In this document: piece by piece, positions 36,658-46,504 of the stretch | How positions within the stretch are numbered: position 1 is the stretch's first letter | Layout: each line of letters opens with the position of its first letter | Source: Panagrolaimus kolymaensis | Taxonomy: Eukaryota > Nematoda > Chromadorea > Rhabditida > Panagrolaimidae | DNA: 64,000 nt | Reading direction: 5' to 3' | NCBI GenBank assembly: GCA_028622995.1 | Contig: JAJQJQ010000011.1 | Span: forward strand, 2,480,001-2,544,000 | Made by a program: the position numbers and the translations under genes | Notes under the pieces: generated by a model | Databases searched by the model: none | Seen by the model: only the letters and a program-made list of their open reading frames with translations | Told to the model about the DNA's origin: nothing

Positions 36658-37460
36658 ATGGAAGCTAGCTTTATCAACGATGTTTATCCTCCATTTAATC
36701 CATGCTATCAACCAAATCCAGAACTTTGCTACTATACGGAAAATTGTAAGTTTTTTCTTGTACTTAATACTTTTCAATAATACTCATTTATTTTTAGATA
36801 AAGAATTCCCAATTATGATTGCTGATAATCTTCCATTCTTTCATCCTGCTTATTACAAATATGCAATTATTAAAACTATTGGAAAGATTGTAGCAATGGC
36901 GATGCATAATGCTCATGAAATTTCAAATGAATTCCTTTCTCGTCTTGCAAATGGTCATCGTGATCTCAAACAATATGAAGATGCTCTTCAACAAGGTCTT
37001 ATTCGTCCAGTTGCTAATTCCATGCAACCTGTCATGAATCTCAAAACGTTCGAACAGCAGCTTTGCTTTACTTTGATTGAAGTATGCAACTCTACACTTC
37101 ATCAAGTTCCAACTGAACAACTTGCTAGCGTCGTCAACATTTTAATTGATGATAATATCACTGCATGTTTGGAATACATTGCTGCAACTTCATGCAAGGA
37201 AGCTTTTGTTATGATCCAAGATTCTGTTAGAGGAACCATTTTCAAACTTGATCAATATTATTCAAAGCAATCTGCAAAGGTTTTGTATGGAAGTTATCTA
37301 AGGTAAGAGTTTTTTTCCATGCGGTTTATCTTAATTAAGCAATATTTTTAGCCCTCATAGTCCATCCGACTTGAGCACACCTTTATTCTTCTCTCAATCA
37401 TCTCCAAATTATCCTGATGTCAAGAACGTTCCTCCTGGACACTCAATTCGACCATTTTAA
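36658..37460 (+). CDS. uncharacterised 233-aa protein
   Basis: Three exons (36658-36745, 36798-37302 and 37352-37460; phases 1 and 2 agree). I chose the start just after the TTTTTAG acceptor. The protein is mostly helical in appearance, with no signal peptide and scattered cysteines. It ends in a Ser/Pro-rich tail closing with GHSIRPF. I recognise no domain. A degraded copy of the last exon (LSSPLF.. then ..DIQFDH) and its 3' flank occurs at about 44390-44560. The neighbouring kinase fragment starts on the other strand only about 60 bp downstream. Confidence 0.6.
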
Positions 37461-37522
37461 AATTTTTTGTTTTATGTTTTCGTTTAGTTTGATTTGTTTT
37501 TTCTATAAATCTCAAGTAATAA

Positions 37523-38135
37523 TTAACTTTGCAATAAAAAGGAGCATTTTTTCATCTTAAAGCGCTTTTGAGTGGTATAAGCATCACATAATGTATGTGG
37601 CATAAATTCACAAAGATCAGTTAAAGGTATCATTGATATCATTCGAATAACTTCAGCGACATCTTTCACTCGAGCCCATGGAAGTTGAATTTGATATAGT
37701 TCAATCTGAAATTTGTGAAAATGATAAAGCATATTTGTTTGTAGTTTACTTACAACAGAATAAAGCCATCCAATTAAATCATCTGCAGATCCACATTCTT
37801 GTTGAATCAAAGTTCTCGAAGGTGCATATCTAAAAATGTAAAAATGGTACTACAATAGCAATTATCAAAACTAACCTTATTGTTCCTCTAAAAGGTGCTT
37901 TATTCCTTGGTGATCGAACTCTACCATCATTAGAAAGCCATTTTCTGCACATTCCTAAAAAAAATGATTGCTTTAAAAAGAGTTTAATACAATCCAAAAA
38001 CAAACCAAAATCCACTAAATATATCCGCTTTTTGTTATCCATTCCAATGCAACAATTTGATGGTTTAATGTCGCGATGAATAAAATCAATTTGATGAAGA
38101 TTTTCCAATGCTAACGCTGTCTCAAAAGCTTTAAA
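37523..38135 (-). pseudogene. truncated copy of the CK1-like kinase gene at 49.5 kb
   Basis: The minus strand repeats exons 3-6 of the kinase at 49548-50911, with the same introns: ALALENLHQIDF, HRDIKPSN, DFG, then FRGTIRYA. Most differences are scattered point changes. The first two exons (glycine loop and catalytic lysine) are absent, and similarity stops abruptly near 38125. The C-terminal exon diverges after the segment IPLTDLCE and ends early in a different tail. Without the ATP-binding lobe it cannot be a working kinase, so I treat it as a duplicated fragment. A transcript making a lobe-less protein is conceivable but unproven. Confidence 0.7.
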
Positions 38136-38358
38136 ATCAAATGTTTTTACAAGAGCAAATGCATGAAAAAGTTTCATGTTAAATATGAAAGAAATCAAAA
38201 GTATATCACATTTATTTATACGATTACAAATAAACAGTAAAATAACAAAACAAGAAAATACTTTTAAATTCATGTGATGGCGCAGAGAAAATTGAACAGT
38301 TAGAGAAGATTCAAAGTACAGCATTGCAGTCCAATCATTAGTCAGTTTTAGAAATTTT

Positions 38359-38696
38359 TCAATCTTTCAATTCATCCAATAAATTGAGGATTTCAGTGCG
38401 TGGTGCAGCTTTTGTTTCATGATCACCATAGTTGTCAGTTTCGAAGATTACTTGAATAGCTTCAATCTGAAGAAAAAAAAGAGTAATAAAAGATAAAAAA
38501 GTTAGAAAAGGGTTACTATTTCATTTATTGCGAGTTTATCATTGAGGTCGACAGATTTGTAACTGAGGAGCTTGGTGGAAAATTCTTTAAAATCAAATTT
38601 TGTGAATTCATTTCTTTTAGCAGCTTCAACTTCATTTTGTAGTTTTTGAGCTTCTTCTCTTGTTAAAACCAAATTTTCTCGAAATGGCTTTCCCAT
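38359..38696 (-). CDS. small 95-aa helical protein, unknown function
   Basis: Two exons (38696-38517 and 38466-38359, phase 0; donor GTAACC, acceptor TCTTCAG). The protein is highly charged and helical throughout (LTREEAQKLQNEVEAAKR, then a mixed acidic C terminus ending LLDELKD). It has no signal peptide or membrane segment. No family recognised. It ends about 230 bp before the kinase fragment on the same strand, and its 5' end lies about 60 bp from a palindromic element. Confidence 0.5.
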
Positions 38697-38758
38697 ATTT
38701 TTTGTTGGTAGATATCAGCACGAACCCAAATTGAAGATAAAGTTATAAAAATTTTAGA

Positions 38759-38957
38759 TTAAAGGAACAAGACTATTTGATGCCTTTTCAAAAATTTCGA
38801 TACTGGGGCTGGGAGGAACAGTTGGGGCGGCGCGTGTTTGAATTACCGTGTAAGGCAGTAGGTGACACGGTAATTCAAACACGCGCCGCCCCAACTCTTC
38901 CTCCCAGCCCCAGTATCGAAATTTTCGAAAAGGCATCAAATAGTCTTGTTCCTTTAA
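38759..38957. mobile_element. palindromic TTAA-flanked MITE, copy A
   Basis: This 199-bp element is an almost perfect inverted repeat bounded by TTAA on both sides. Its ends read AAGGAACAAGACTATTTGAT and the reverse complement. The centre is GC-rich (GGCGCGTGTTTGAATTACCG). It shares termini with copies at 41048, 41979 and 62676 and is closest to the 41048 copy. No coding capacity. TTAA target duplication is the hallmark of piggyBac-type insertion, but the AAGG termini are not the usual CCC(T/C), so the class is uncertain. Confidence 0.85.
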
Positions 38958-39153
38958 AAAAGAAAAAACAAAGCAAACAAAAGTTTAGGCGAGAGAAAGT
39001 AACAGTAGGAATACTTTCGTGGTAAAAGTTCTAAAAAAAAGCAATGCTATTTGAGAAAAATGTTTTGTGCTAATGTTGTTACGATTCGTTGTCTTCTTTT
39101 ATCAAATTTTTTTAGTTAAATAATTATTTTTATTACGTATTATAGCTTTACAA

Positions 39154-40056
39154 ATGATGGCTCTTTCATCTTTTCATGGTGCAAAATGGATGATGTGGAT
39201 TTTATGAAAAGAACAACAAGAAATACAGCATGAATCAACTTTTGAAGGTGGCGAAATTGACATGGATGTTGATACCGATGAATCAAGTGGTTCTGTTTCT
39301 CCGAAAAATGAATCTGTTAATGAACTTGATACAACAACTTTCTCACTAGAACCATGCTATTTTCTTTCACCTCCTCCTGTTCCACCTCAACTTAATCTTG
39401 CTGATCATATGGATGAAGAATCAATGATGTCAATTGAAGATAATAAGGAGAATATGAAAGATGATGAATCACTTAAGAAGAAGAAAGTATCACCAAAAAA
39501 GAAAAAAGAATCAAGCAAACTTAAGAAAGCTGAAAGCAAAGGAAAAAAGAAATCAAGTGGTAAAAGTGAAAGTCCTTCACCAATTATCAAACCTAAACCA
39601 AAGCCTCATGTTTATCATTTTCAACCATTGGCTTCTATTTGGGGTAATTATAAGATTCCAAAAAAGAATGATGATGCTGTTTCTCCTAATGTTAATCCAA
39701 CTTCAACTTCGTTTTCTAATGGTTACCAAAGTCCGATGAATTCTGATGTCTCTTTTCCTGAAAAACAAAGAAGCAGTCAATCTCCTTTTACGCCGTCATC
39801 AAGTTCTTATGTTGGAAAATATTCGCCGTTAACCATCGAAAAAGTTGCTGCTTTTCCATCAAATTTTGAAACTCCTCAGTATTCTATCTCATCAATCGAT
39901 TCTAACAACTTTGCTACTCCATCTGGTCGACCTCGTCCTTATTCAAAATCTCAAACATCCGAGAAGAAGTCGTCGCTTGGTCCACGTTGTGAACTTATGC
40001 CGTCTGATGGTACTACTGGTATTAAAATGATTATTAGGTTACCTAAAAAGGTATAA
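39154..40056 (+). pseudogene. duplicate of the 33-kb lysine-rich gene with disrupted N terminus
   Basis: The copy keeps the same TATTATAG acceptor and first ATG. A 2-bp insertion after codon 10 shifts the frame and brings in a stop near 39207. An 11-bp deletion just downstream then restores the original frame. Translation of the rest could restart at the ATG at 39262, giving 264 aa without the first ~38 residues. From about 39408 to 40300 the DNA is virtually identical to 33403-34290, while the 250 bp before it are clearly diverged. The N-terminal break suggests a pseudogene. A functional shorter protein is possible, because the remaining 264 codons are intact. Confidence 0.6.
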
Positions 40057-40196
40057 TTTTTGTTTCTATTGTTTGCTTGTTTAACCACACTTGTTATTTT
40101 GATATGTTTTATAAAATAAAATCGTTTTGATTGAAACAACTTGTAATGCGTATTATTTCAAACACAAGGAAAGAATTTAAAGCGTATTAAAAGTTT

Positions 40197-40315
40197 ATAT
40201 TTAAGCAGGATTTACAGTAAGCGGTTGAAATTTTCGAAGAACCACATGGTCTTTTGATTGATCTTTATTGCGGCTTGAATATTTAGCTACGGAAAATACA
40301 AAGGCTATTGCACTG
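40197..40315 (-). pseudogene. truncated duplicate of the small membrane-protein gene (last exon)
   Basis: The minus strand repeats the C-terminal codons of the gene at 34196-34572 (KYSSRNKDQSKDH, then VNPA). Homology ends abruptly within the membrane segment near 40315. This marks the right boundary of the duplication that also produced the gene copy at 39154-40056. Confidence 0.7.
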
Positions 40316-40369
40316 AATTTTTTCTTGATATCTAATATGTTACTTTATTCAAACACATCTTTTCGAAAT

Positions 40370-40661
40370 CAATAAAAGAAGTGAAATAACTCAACTTTGC
40401 CGCCGTAATAAGACCTTATCCCTTTCTTTATAAATTATAATTCTCGTTTTTCTACGCCAACATTTTTTTCATTGTTTAAATTGATGCTGCCAACAGATTT
40501 TAGATTAGAATAAATATATATCACCCGATATTTTTACCTTTAATTCACCATCATTAAAAGCATTACGCTTGCTTTTAATCATTGTAAAATTTAATGCAAT
40601 GTTAAAATAATAAAAACTCTTATTCAGGCCGCAAAGGTGAGTTATTTCACTTCTTTTATTG
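40370..40661. repeat. 35-bp inverted repeat with ~220-bp spacer
   Basis: The left arm (40370-40404, starting CAATAAAAGAAGTGAAATAA) matches the reverse complement of the right arm (40627-40661) at 33 of 35 positions. Weaker similarity continues inward. It begins about 55 bp after the right edge of the duplicated block. It differs in sequence from the TTAA palindromes and could be a degraded foldback element. Confidence 0.55.
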
Positions 40662-41047
40662 ACTTGCTCAACTTCCACATTTTATTGGCTTTTAGTTTAG
40701 TTTTATTACTGAATAAGATCTGGTTTTCCCCCAAAACTTTATTTAAAACCATCTTATTTTTCTTAACCTTGATCATTTTTATGAAAAATAGATACATTTT
40801 CATGTTTTCACATTTTAAACTTATTTTAACTTTTATCAAACTTTTTAATTCCTCATAAACTTAGACGCGAAAGTTTTTTTCTTCTTCACGTTATTATAAT
40901 TAATTGTTCTTTAAAAAAAAAAATGAATGTAGTTAATAAGCTATTACATATCTCGTAGAAATACACTATTTTTGGTCCTTTTAAATACATACATACCAGT
41001 TATTTATTCTTTTTAGTTTTTATAAGTTTTGGGTGTTCATGATACAT
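40662..41047. other. intergenic
   Basis: AT-rich sequence between the inverted repeat and the next palindromic element. A hydrophobic 73-codon ORF (40637-40858) overlaps the repeat arm and is probably chance. Confidence 0.4.
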
Positions 41048-41246
41048 TTAAAGGGACATAGCTATTTCATGCCTTTTTTGAAATTTCGTTTGCGGGCACT
41101 GAAAGTTACACTTGGTAAGGCGCGTGTTTGAATTACCGTGTAAGACAGAAGTGACACGGTAATTCAAACACGCGCCGCCCCAACTGTTCCTATCAGCCCC
41201 AGTATCGAAATTTTTGAAAAGGCATGAAATAGCTATGTCCCTTTAA
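41048..41246. mobile_element. palindromic TTAA-flanked MITE, copy B
   Basis: 199 bp, the same length as copy A, flanked by TTAA. The ends read AAGGGACATAGCTATTTCAT and the reverse complement. It shares with copy A the core GGCGCGTGTTTGAATTACCG and its mirror image. The two arms match less well here than in A, because the outer-middle part of the left arm has diverged, so B is probably older or less constrained. Confidence 0.85.
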
Positions 41247-41488
41247 TGCATTGTGGCAAAGAGTTTCGAAAAAAAAATCTTGCTGGCTTTTGTTTAGATG
41301 GCTTTCTTTTAGCTTTTTTGTGGTTAAAGTTTATTAGTTTGTGTTTATTAAAAATTTTCAAAATTCTTAGAAAATATTTTTAACGTAAATTTGGTTCATT
41401 AACAAAGCAATAGTATTTTAAGTCATCGATTGTTCAACTCTTTACCACATTTTTTAAAATAAATCTCAATATTTTAGAATAAATAATT
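41247..41488. other. intergenic, upstream of the HAT/F-box-like gene
   Basis: Short AT-rich spacer. A TATTTTAG acceptor lies about 10 nt before the ATG at 41489, consistent with trans-splicing of that gene. Confidence 0.4.
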
Positions 41489-43885
41489 ATGGAATTTTCT
41501 TGCGATTTTTTTGAAGAGTTTCCAGTTAAATACAAAGAAGCTGTTGAAATACTGCTCAAAGACATAAAAGTATCTGAAAATTTTAAAATTCAAGAAAAAA
41601 TATTTCATTCTTTTTCTCAAATTTATACCATGGTACCTGATTTATGGATTCATTGGCAAATGTCAGTTCCTTTTTTGAAAGTTGGGGGTGAGAAGGTAAT
41701 GCAAATATTTTGTATTTTAGGCTAAGAGAGAAATTCTACCAAAATAATAAACTTCGAGAGTTTAGAGAATCTTGTATTCTTCAACGAAGATCGTTTAAGC
41801 ATTTTTGTTGGATTTACAACAGAGAAGATTGGTTTTACGTTGAAAAAATAAAAGTATGATTTTTCTTATTTTGTGTTCCTAAAATACAACATAAATATGC
41901 GTTCGAAATTTCGTTGGTTTAATTCATAAAGAACTTTATCCACAGAAATTATTTTTTCCTTATATTCTTGACAGTTTTTTAAAGGGCCATGCTCATTTGA
42001 TATTTTTCGAGCGGTTTTTGAAATTTTTTCGAAAAAGATCAAATGAGCATGGTCCTTTAACTGTAAAAATTTATAGGCACCTTTTTATCATAAAATAATT
42101 GATTACTCTTATGTAGCTGATTTTATAAATAAATTTAAAGCTGAATGGTTTTCAAAATATATTTATTTTGAAAAAATTTTGAGTGAGTCTTTGGACTTTC
42201 CACATTCAAATTTGACTTTGGCAGTGAAGCGTTATAAAGAGTATGGAAGTAAGTTAAATTATAAGATTGGCTTTTAAATAAACGCATTCTACTTTTTTTT
42301 GTAGAAACACCTTTGAATAAAATTGATTTTATGAAAATTGAAAAATTACAAAAACTTTACGAAAAAATTGTTGCAGCTAAAGCGGATGAAAAGAAGTGGC
42401 TTGATTGTTTAATTGAAGCAAATGATAAAGAATTTGTTATTCAAAATATTGAATACCGACTAAGAAAAACCCCTTACAACAAGCGTTTGTGGAAGCTTTA
42501 TTTAGAGCATTTAAGTTCACAGCAAAATAAAGTCAGTCAACATATGTTTTTGCTGTAAAATAAATAGAATCTTTTTTAGGAAGTCTTAAACCTTTATAAA
42601 CGCTACTGCCGTTTATTCTTAGAGGATGCACATATTCGATATGAATATAAAATGGAAATAGAAAGATTTAATAAACTTCACATTGATATTTCAAAATGGT
42701 ATATTGATATAATCAAATTTGAACTTCAATTTGGAATTCTTCAAAATGCATTTCAACTTCTCATACATGCCTTAAATTCCATATCCGTCAAATCCAAATC
42801 TTTTTTTAAATTTGCTATGAAGTTTGCAAAAAGTTATGAATTTACTGAAGAGATTGTTTTACTGGTTGAAAGAACGCGAAAAAGATTTGCATTTTCAAAA
42901 TGGCAAAAAGTTGATGAACCCTTTAAAAATACCGCAGCATACTGTATTCATGATGAAATTAATGGGTTCACTAAACGAGTATTTATCCAAAGGTTTAGCT
43001 TGCCAAAGACTTTAATGGTTTATATAATTTTATCAGCCAATTTTGTTACTATGAACCTTCTCATGCAAACGTGCAAATATTTTGTTATCAAGCAAAAAGG
43101 AATACTTGTATGGGATTTGGTTCTAGGAACATCCGCTTATTTGCCTGTCCATTTTTTCAAGAATTCAATGAAGACTCACAGATTTGATGATATAATTCAA
43201 AATTTAAAAAAGATTCGAGTTGGCCGTACTTTAAAGATTTATGGCAGGGGTAAAAAAAATTCATTGTTTTTATCCAGCCTTATTCCAAAACTTATGGCAC
43301 ATGAAGTTAGATATTTGACTTTAACAGGTCAAATATTTAAAATGACTGAATTTGATGCAATAATCGAAAGCGAATATATCATAAAAATATTTCTTGAAAA
43401 GGTTTTAGTTTTAGATACCAACGACAATGAAATTCCATTGGAAAAAGTATTAGAACGTTTTCCAAATGCTATTCAATTTAGGCAAGCCTATGAAAACTTA
43501 CTTCCTTGGTTTATGTCGCTTTTTTATTTTTAGATGGGATAATACATGGAATAACCATATGAATTATGAAACTAGTCATAAAATTTCATTGCTTTCAAGA
43601 AACGCAAAGCTGAAAACTTTTACTATTAGAATTAATGAAATGTTCGATCCAATTCCATTTTGTAAATTTATAAAAGTACGTTTTAATCAACTCTATTTCT
43701 AAAAAATTTGAAAGTAATTAAAGGATAATATTGCGAAAAAAGCGATTTGGGTTATTATAATAATTTCACCAAACGAAGAGTTTGCCAACCAAGTTGAAAA
43801 TATGTTTCAAAGTATCGACTTTTCTGAGCTTTTTGAAAATTCATTTCCTGAAGTAAAAGTATTTCATCATCCATCAAACTTATAA
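41489..43885 (+). CDS. HAT-repeat-like protein fused to a Panagrolaimid-type F-box-like domain
   Basis: Seven exons (41489-41661, 41721-41853, 42077-42248, 42305-42531, 42580-43514, 43534-43675 and 43724-43885) with consistent phases give 647 aa. Residues 1 to about 290 are paired helices with HAT/TPR-like spacing of aromatic residues (DLWIHWQ, FSKYIYFEKIL, NKRLWKLYLEHL, LNLYKRYCRLF), as in RNA-processing proteins of the PRP39/SART3 type. From about residue 345 the sequence switches to a nematode F-box-like module (SLPKTLMVYI, then MQTCKYFVIK) and a repeat-rich C terminus (VLDTNDNEIPLEKVLERFP). The fusion is inferred from continuous phase. The donors GTCAGT and GTCGCT and the last acceptor (ATTAAAG) are weak. 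A palindromic element sits in the second intron. Function unknown: substrate receptor or RNA-binding scaffold are possible. Confidence 0.6.
41979..42060. mobile_element. short palindromic TTAA-flanked MITE, copy C (intronic)
   Basis: An 82-bp hairpin flanked by TTAA, with ends AAGGGCCATGCTCATTTGAT and the near-perfect reverse complement. The ends are most like copy D at 62676. It lies within the intron 41854-42076 and ends 16 nt before the 3' splice site. Confidence 0.85.
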
Positions 43886-44215
43886 ATTATATTTCAATCT
43901 TTTTTATGTCTCGATGAAATTTAGCAATCTATTTGATAAGGATCATAATTCTTATATAAATTAGGTTTACATTTTATTTATATTATTGTTGCTTCAAGAT
44001 TAATAAAGAAATCATTGATTTTGCTGTCTTCATACCTTCTTCCATTTTTACATACAAAAGTTAGTATAGTGAGAAAAACTTCGTCGAAATGTCCATAAGA
44101 AGACAATCATATTAAACATTAATTATTATTACAATTCTGTTTTGATTTTCGCTTTTATTTTCAGGATCTTCTTCCTAATAATCTTCATTGTGTGTTCATT
44201 TGTTCGTTAATAACG
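43886..44215. other. intergenic
   Basis: AT-rich sequence with AATAAA-like signals for the preceding gene. No gene seen. Confidence 0.4.
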
Positions 44216-44600
44216 TGAAAACCTTTCATAAATAAATTCTTATAAAAATTTAGTCCATGACTCATTCATTTGCTTTCATTTTTCCTCAAATAAAAAAGAT
44301 GGTTGATTGGCATTTTTGAAGAACTTGAAGTTTTAATAAATTTTTCATAAAGTTAAGAGATTGTGAACGTTGAAAGTTGTTGATACTGATTTGAGCTCAC
44401 CGTTATTCTTATCGCCAAATGCTTCAACTCAAAATTATTCCGGAATCCGGATGTCAAAAACGTCCCTCTTGGATATTCAATTCGACCATTTAAAAAAATT
44501 TTCCTTTTATATTTCATTTAATTTGATTCGTTTTTCTGTAAATCTTAAATAATATTTCGTAACAATTTATACTTTTTGTAGTACTTTTGTTTTTATTTTT
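44216..44600 (+). pseudogene. chimeric gene relic: ADAM-like gene fragment joined to the 36.7-kb gene's last exon
   Basis: 44250-44370 resembles the intron and start of the third exon of the ADAM-like gene: CCATGACTCATT, then GAAGAACTTGAAGTTTTAAT, compared with about 47990 and 48425. From about 44390 the sequence instead matches the last exon and 3' flank of the 36.7-kb gene (37360-37520). The frame is broken by a stop shortly after GTTTTAATAAATTTTTC and by changes at the junction. It reads as a decayed duplicate assembled from two neighbouring genes, not a working gene. Confidence 0.6.
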
Positions 44601-46504
44601 TTTCAAAGAATACTCATTTTGTGAAGCAAAGAGTCCATTTTTATTTCGCAATAAAACGAGCCAACAGCAATGTTGGGTTTATTCATGGAAAAATGGCTAG
44701 TCTGCGTCATGGCTTTTCTTTGTATGTAGTATTTCCTTATTTTATCGAAGTTACATCTGGTGGCCTTTAAGCTCAAGAAAAAATATGCACAAGCGAAAGA
44801 AAGAATGAAGCAGCCAAAGCTCTGCTAATTTTATTAATGAAAAATGTTTCGCCTTTTAGCAGACTTTTTTTTTACTATTTTTTTAAAAGGCATACGATGT
44901 AATGTTAAACTCCCGTTTATTTTCATAGATTTATTTTTCCATGTGTTATTGGAAACAACGCAATATTATTTTTTTTAATCTTTTTTCTTCAAATGTATGT
45001 GAAAGTTGAAAACGGACCCACATGTTTTGATTTTTTTATTTTTAGTCTTTTTCCTTTCTTTCCAAATGTCTGTTAAAAACGTGAAAAAGCATGTGGAGGA
45101 AGAGAGGATAGCAACAAACAGCAACAAAACGTAAATTTATTTTGGATGGCCGCCAACTAATAATAAACAAGTGTCATCTTTGAAAATTCTATGAATCAGC
45201 ATTGAAAAAAAGTTTTATCAATATTTCTGAGAACCTTGTGAAAAGAGTAGTCACGTTTTGTGATTATAACGAAAGTTTGTTTAATGAGACTGCTATTGAT
45301 TCGTGATTTTTTTGGGTGACGACAGAAGGAAGACGCGTTTTTTTTTTCTTATCAATGGAGCGACGTAAAAGAGTTGTTACCGAATTTCACTTTGTTTTAT
45401 TTTTTTATGAAAGTTGCTACTGCATTGCTTGCTTTCTTTACTTTTTTCTTTTAGAAAATACTTTAAATAATCTAATAACTTTTTGGTGGAAGAAGATGCA
45501 ATGGTGTTTTTTGTGAAGTATCAACATGATCTATCATAGTCCTATTTTTAATTTTTGGTTTGCCTTTCAGAAAACTATTTTTCCTTTGACCATCAATTTT
45601 CGCAAAAAAAAACTTTGGTTTTTTCAAAAAATGACCTAGCGTAATTAGATTAATTATGGTGATTCATTACTTTTTGTGTAAAAAAACGGAGCTCTTTTTG
45701 TTATGCTGCGATAATTTTCCACTTTGCGCAGGCATCAATGAAAAAGACAAAAATGAATCACTCACTCTTCTTCGTCTTTTTTCTTCTTCAGGAAGATGGT
45801 TGTCGTCTCTCTGCTCAATCGACCTTTGAATTTTCTTCCTCTTTTTTTTTTTGATTTGTTTCCAATACAATTTTTTTCGACAACTTTTTTTATTGTCAAA
45901 AATCTTTTAAAAAAAGTAAAAATATCGTTTCTAAAATGTCATAAAAAATTGCGCGATCGACTAAGTCTTGCTTGGTTGTTGGTCATTTTTTTCTGGAAGC
46001 CTGCCATCCACCCGATGAAGGCTCGCTCGGACTTTCTTTCTTTTTTTCCAATGTGCATCATTCTCTTGGTTGCTTGCCTTTGCTGTTGCTGCCGCCGGGT
46101 TTTTTTTGCGTGCGTGTTTGTGCAAAAGCAAAAAATGGACGTTCCTCCTAAAAAGCTTGCTGCTTTTTTTACAAAGGCGTGGTTTTTTTCTTTCATTTTC
46201 TTTTTTTAGAGAGTGACCAATTCTAAGATACATACAAAACGAACATTTTTTATAGAGAAAAAGCCCAGAGGGGGCAACATCGAGCTGTTCCGTCGTCATC
46301 GGTTGCAAAGCCCTCTCTTCCTTCGCTTCATTATTAAGCCAACTAAAAAGAAGGAGAAACAGCTGCTGCTGCTGTTGCCAGACGAGTCTCGTATTTTCTT
46401 TCAATAATTTTTTGGCTTTCATTATTTTCTTTGTGCCTTATTCGGGTAATTTTAATTGAAAAAAAAGAAAAAACGTTTCTTTTCCTCATTGTGAGCCATA
46501 AAAG
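44601..46504. other. intergenic, upstream of the ADAM-like gene
   Basis: 1.9 kb. Long overlapping ORFs on both strands (45667-46422) are of low complexity (Phe/Lys/Cys-rich), overlap each other antisense and show no family. I consider them chance. No RNA gene seen. Confidence 0.45.

Noticed and set aside
38754..39025. Mirror-image ORFs (MMPFQKFRYWGW) on both strands
   Set aside because: They are translations of the palindromic element; the identical start on both strands follows from the inverted repeat.
40637..40858. 73-codon hydrophobic ORF
   Set aside because: Starts inside an inverted-repeat arm and has only Phe/Leu-rich filler; also open antisense, as expected by chance.
41854..42076. 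Introner-type origin for the intron containing copy C
   Set aside because: The element does not supply either splice site and fills only 82 of 223 nt, so it is an insertion into an existing intron.
45667..46422. Long overlapping ORFs on both strands
   Set aside because: Mutually antisense, low-complexity (poly-Phe, poly-Lys, poly-Cys) and no known domain.
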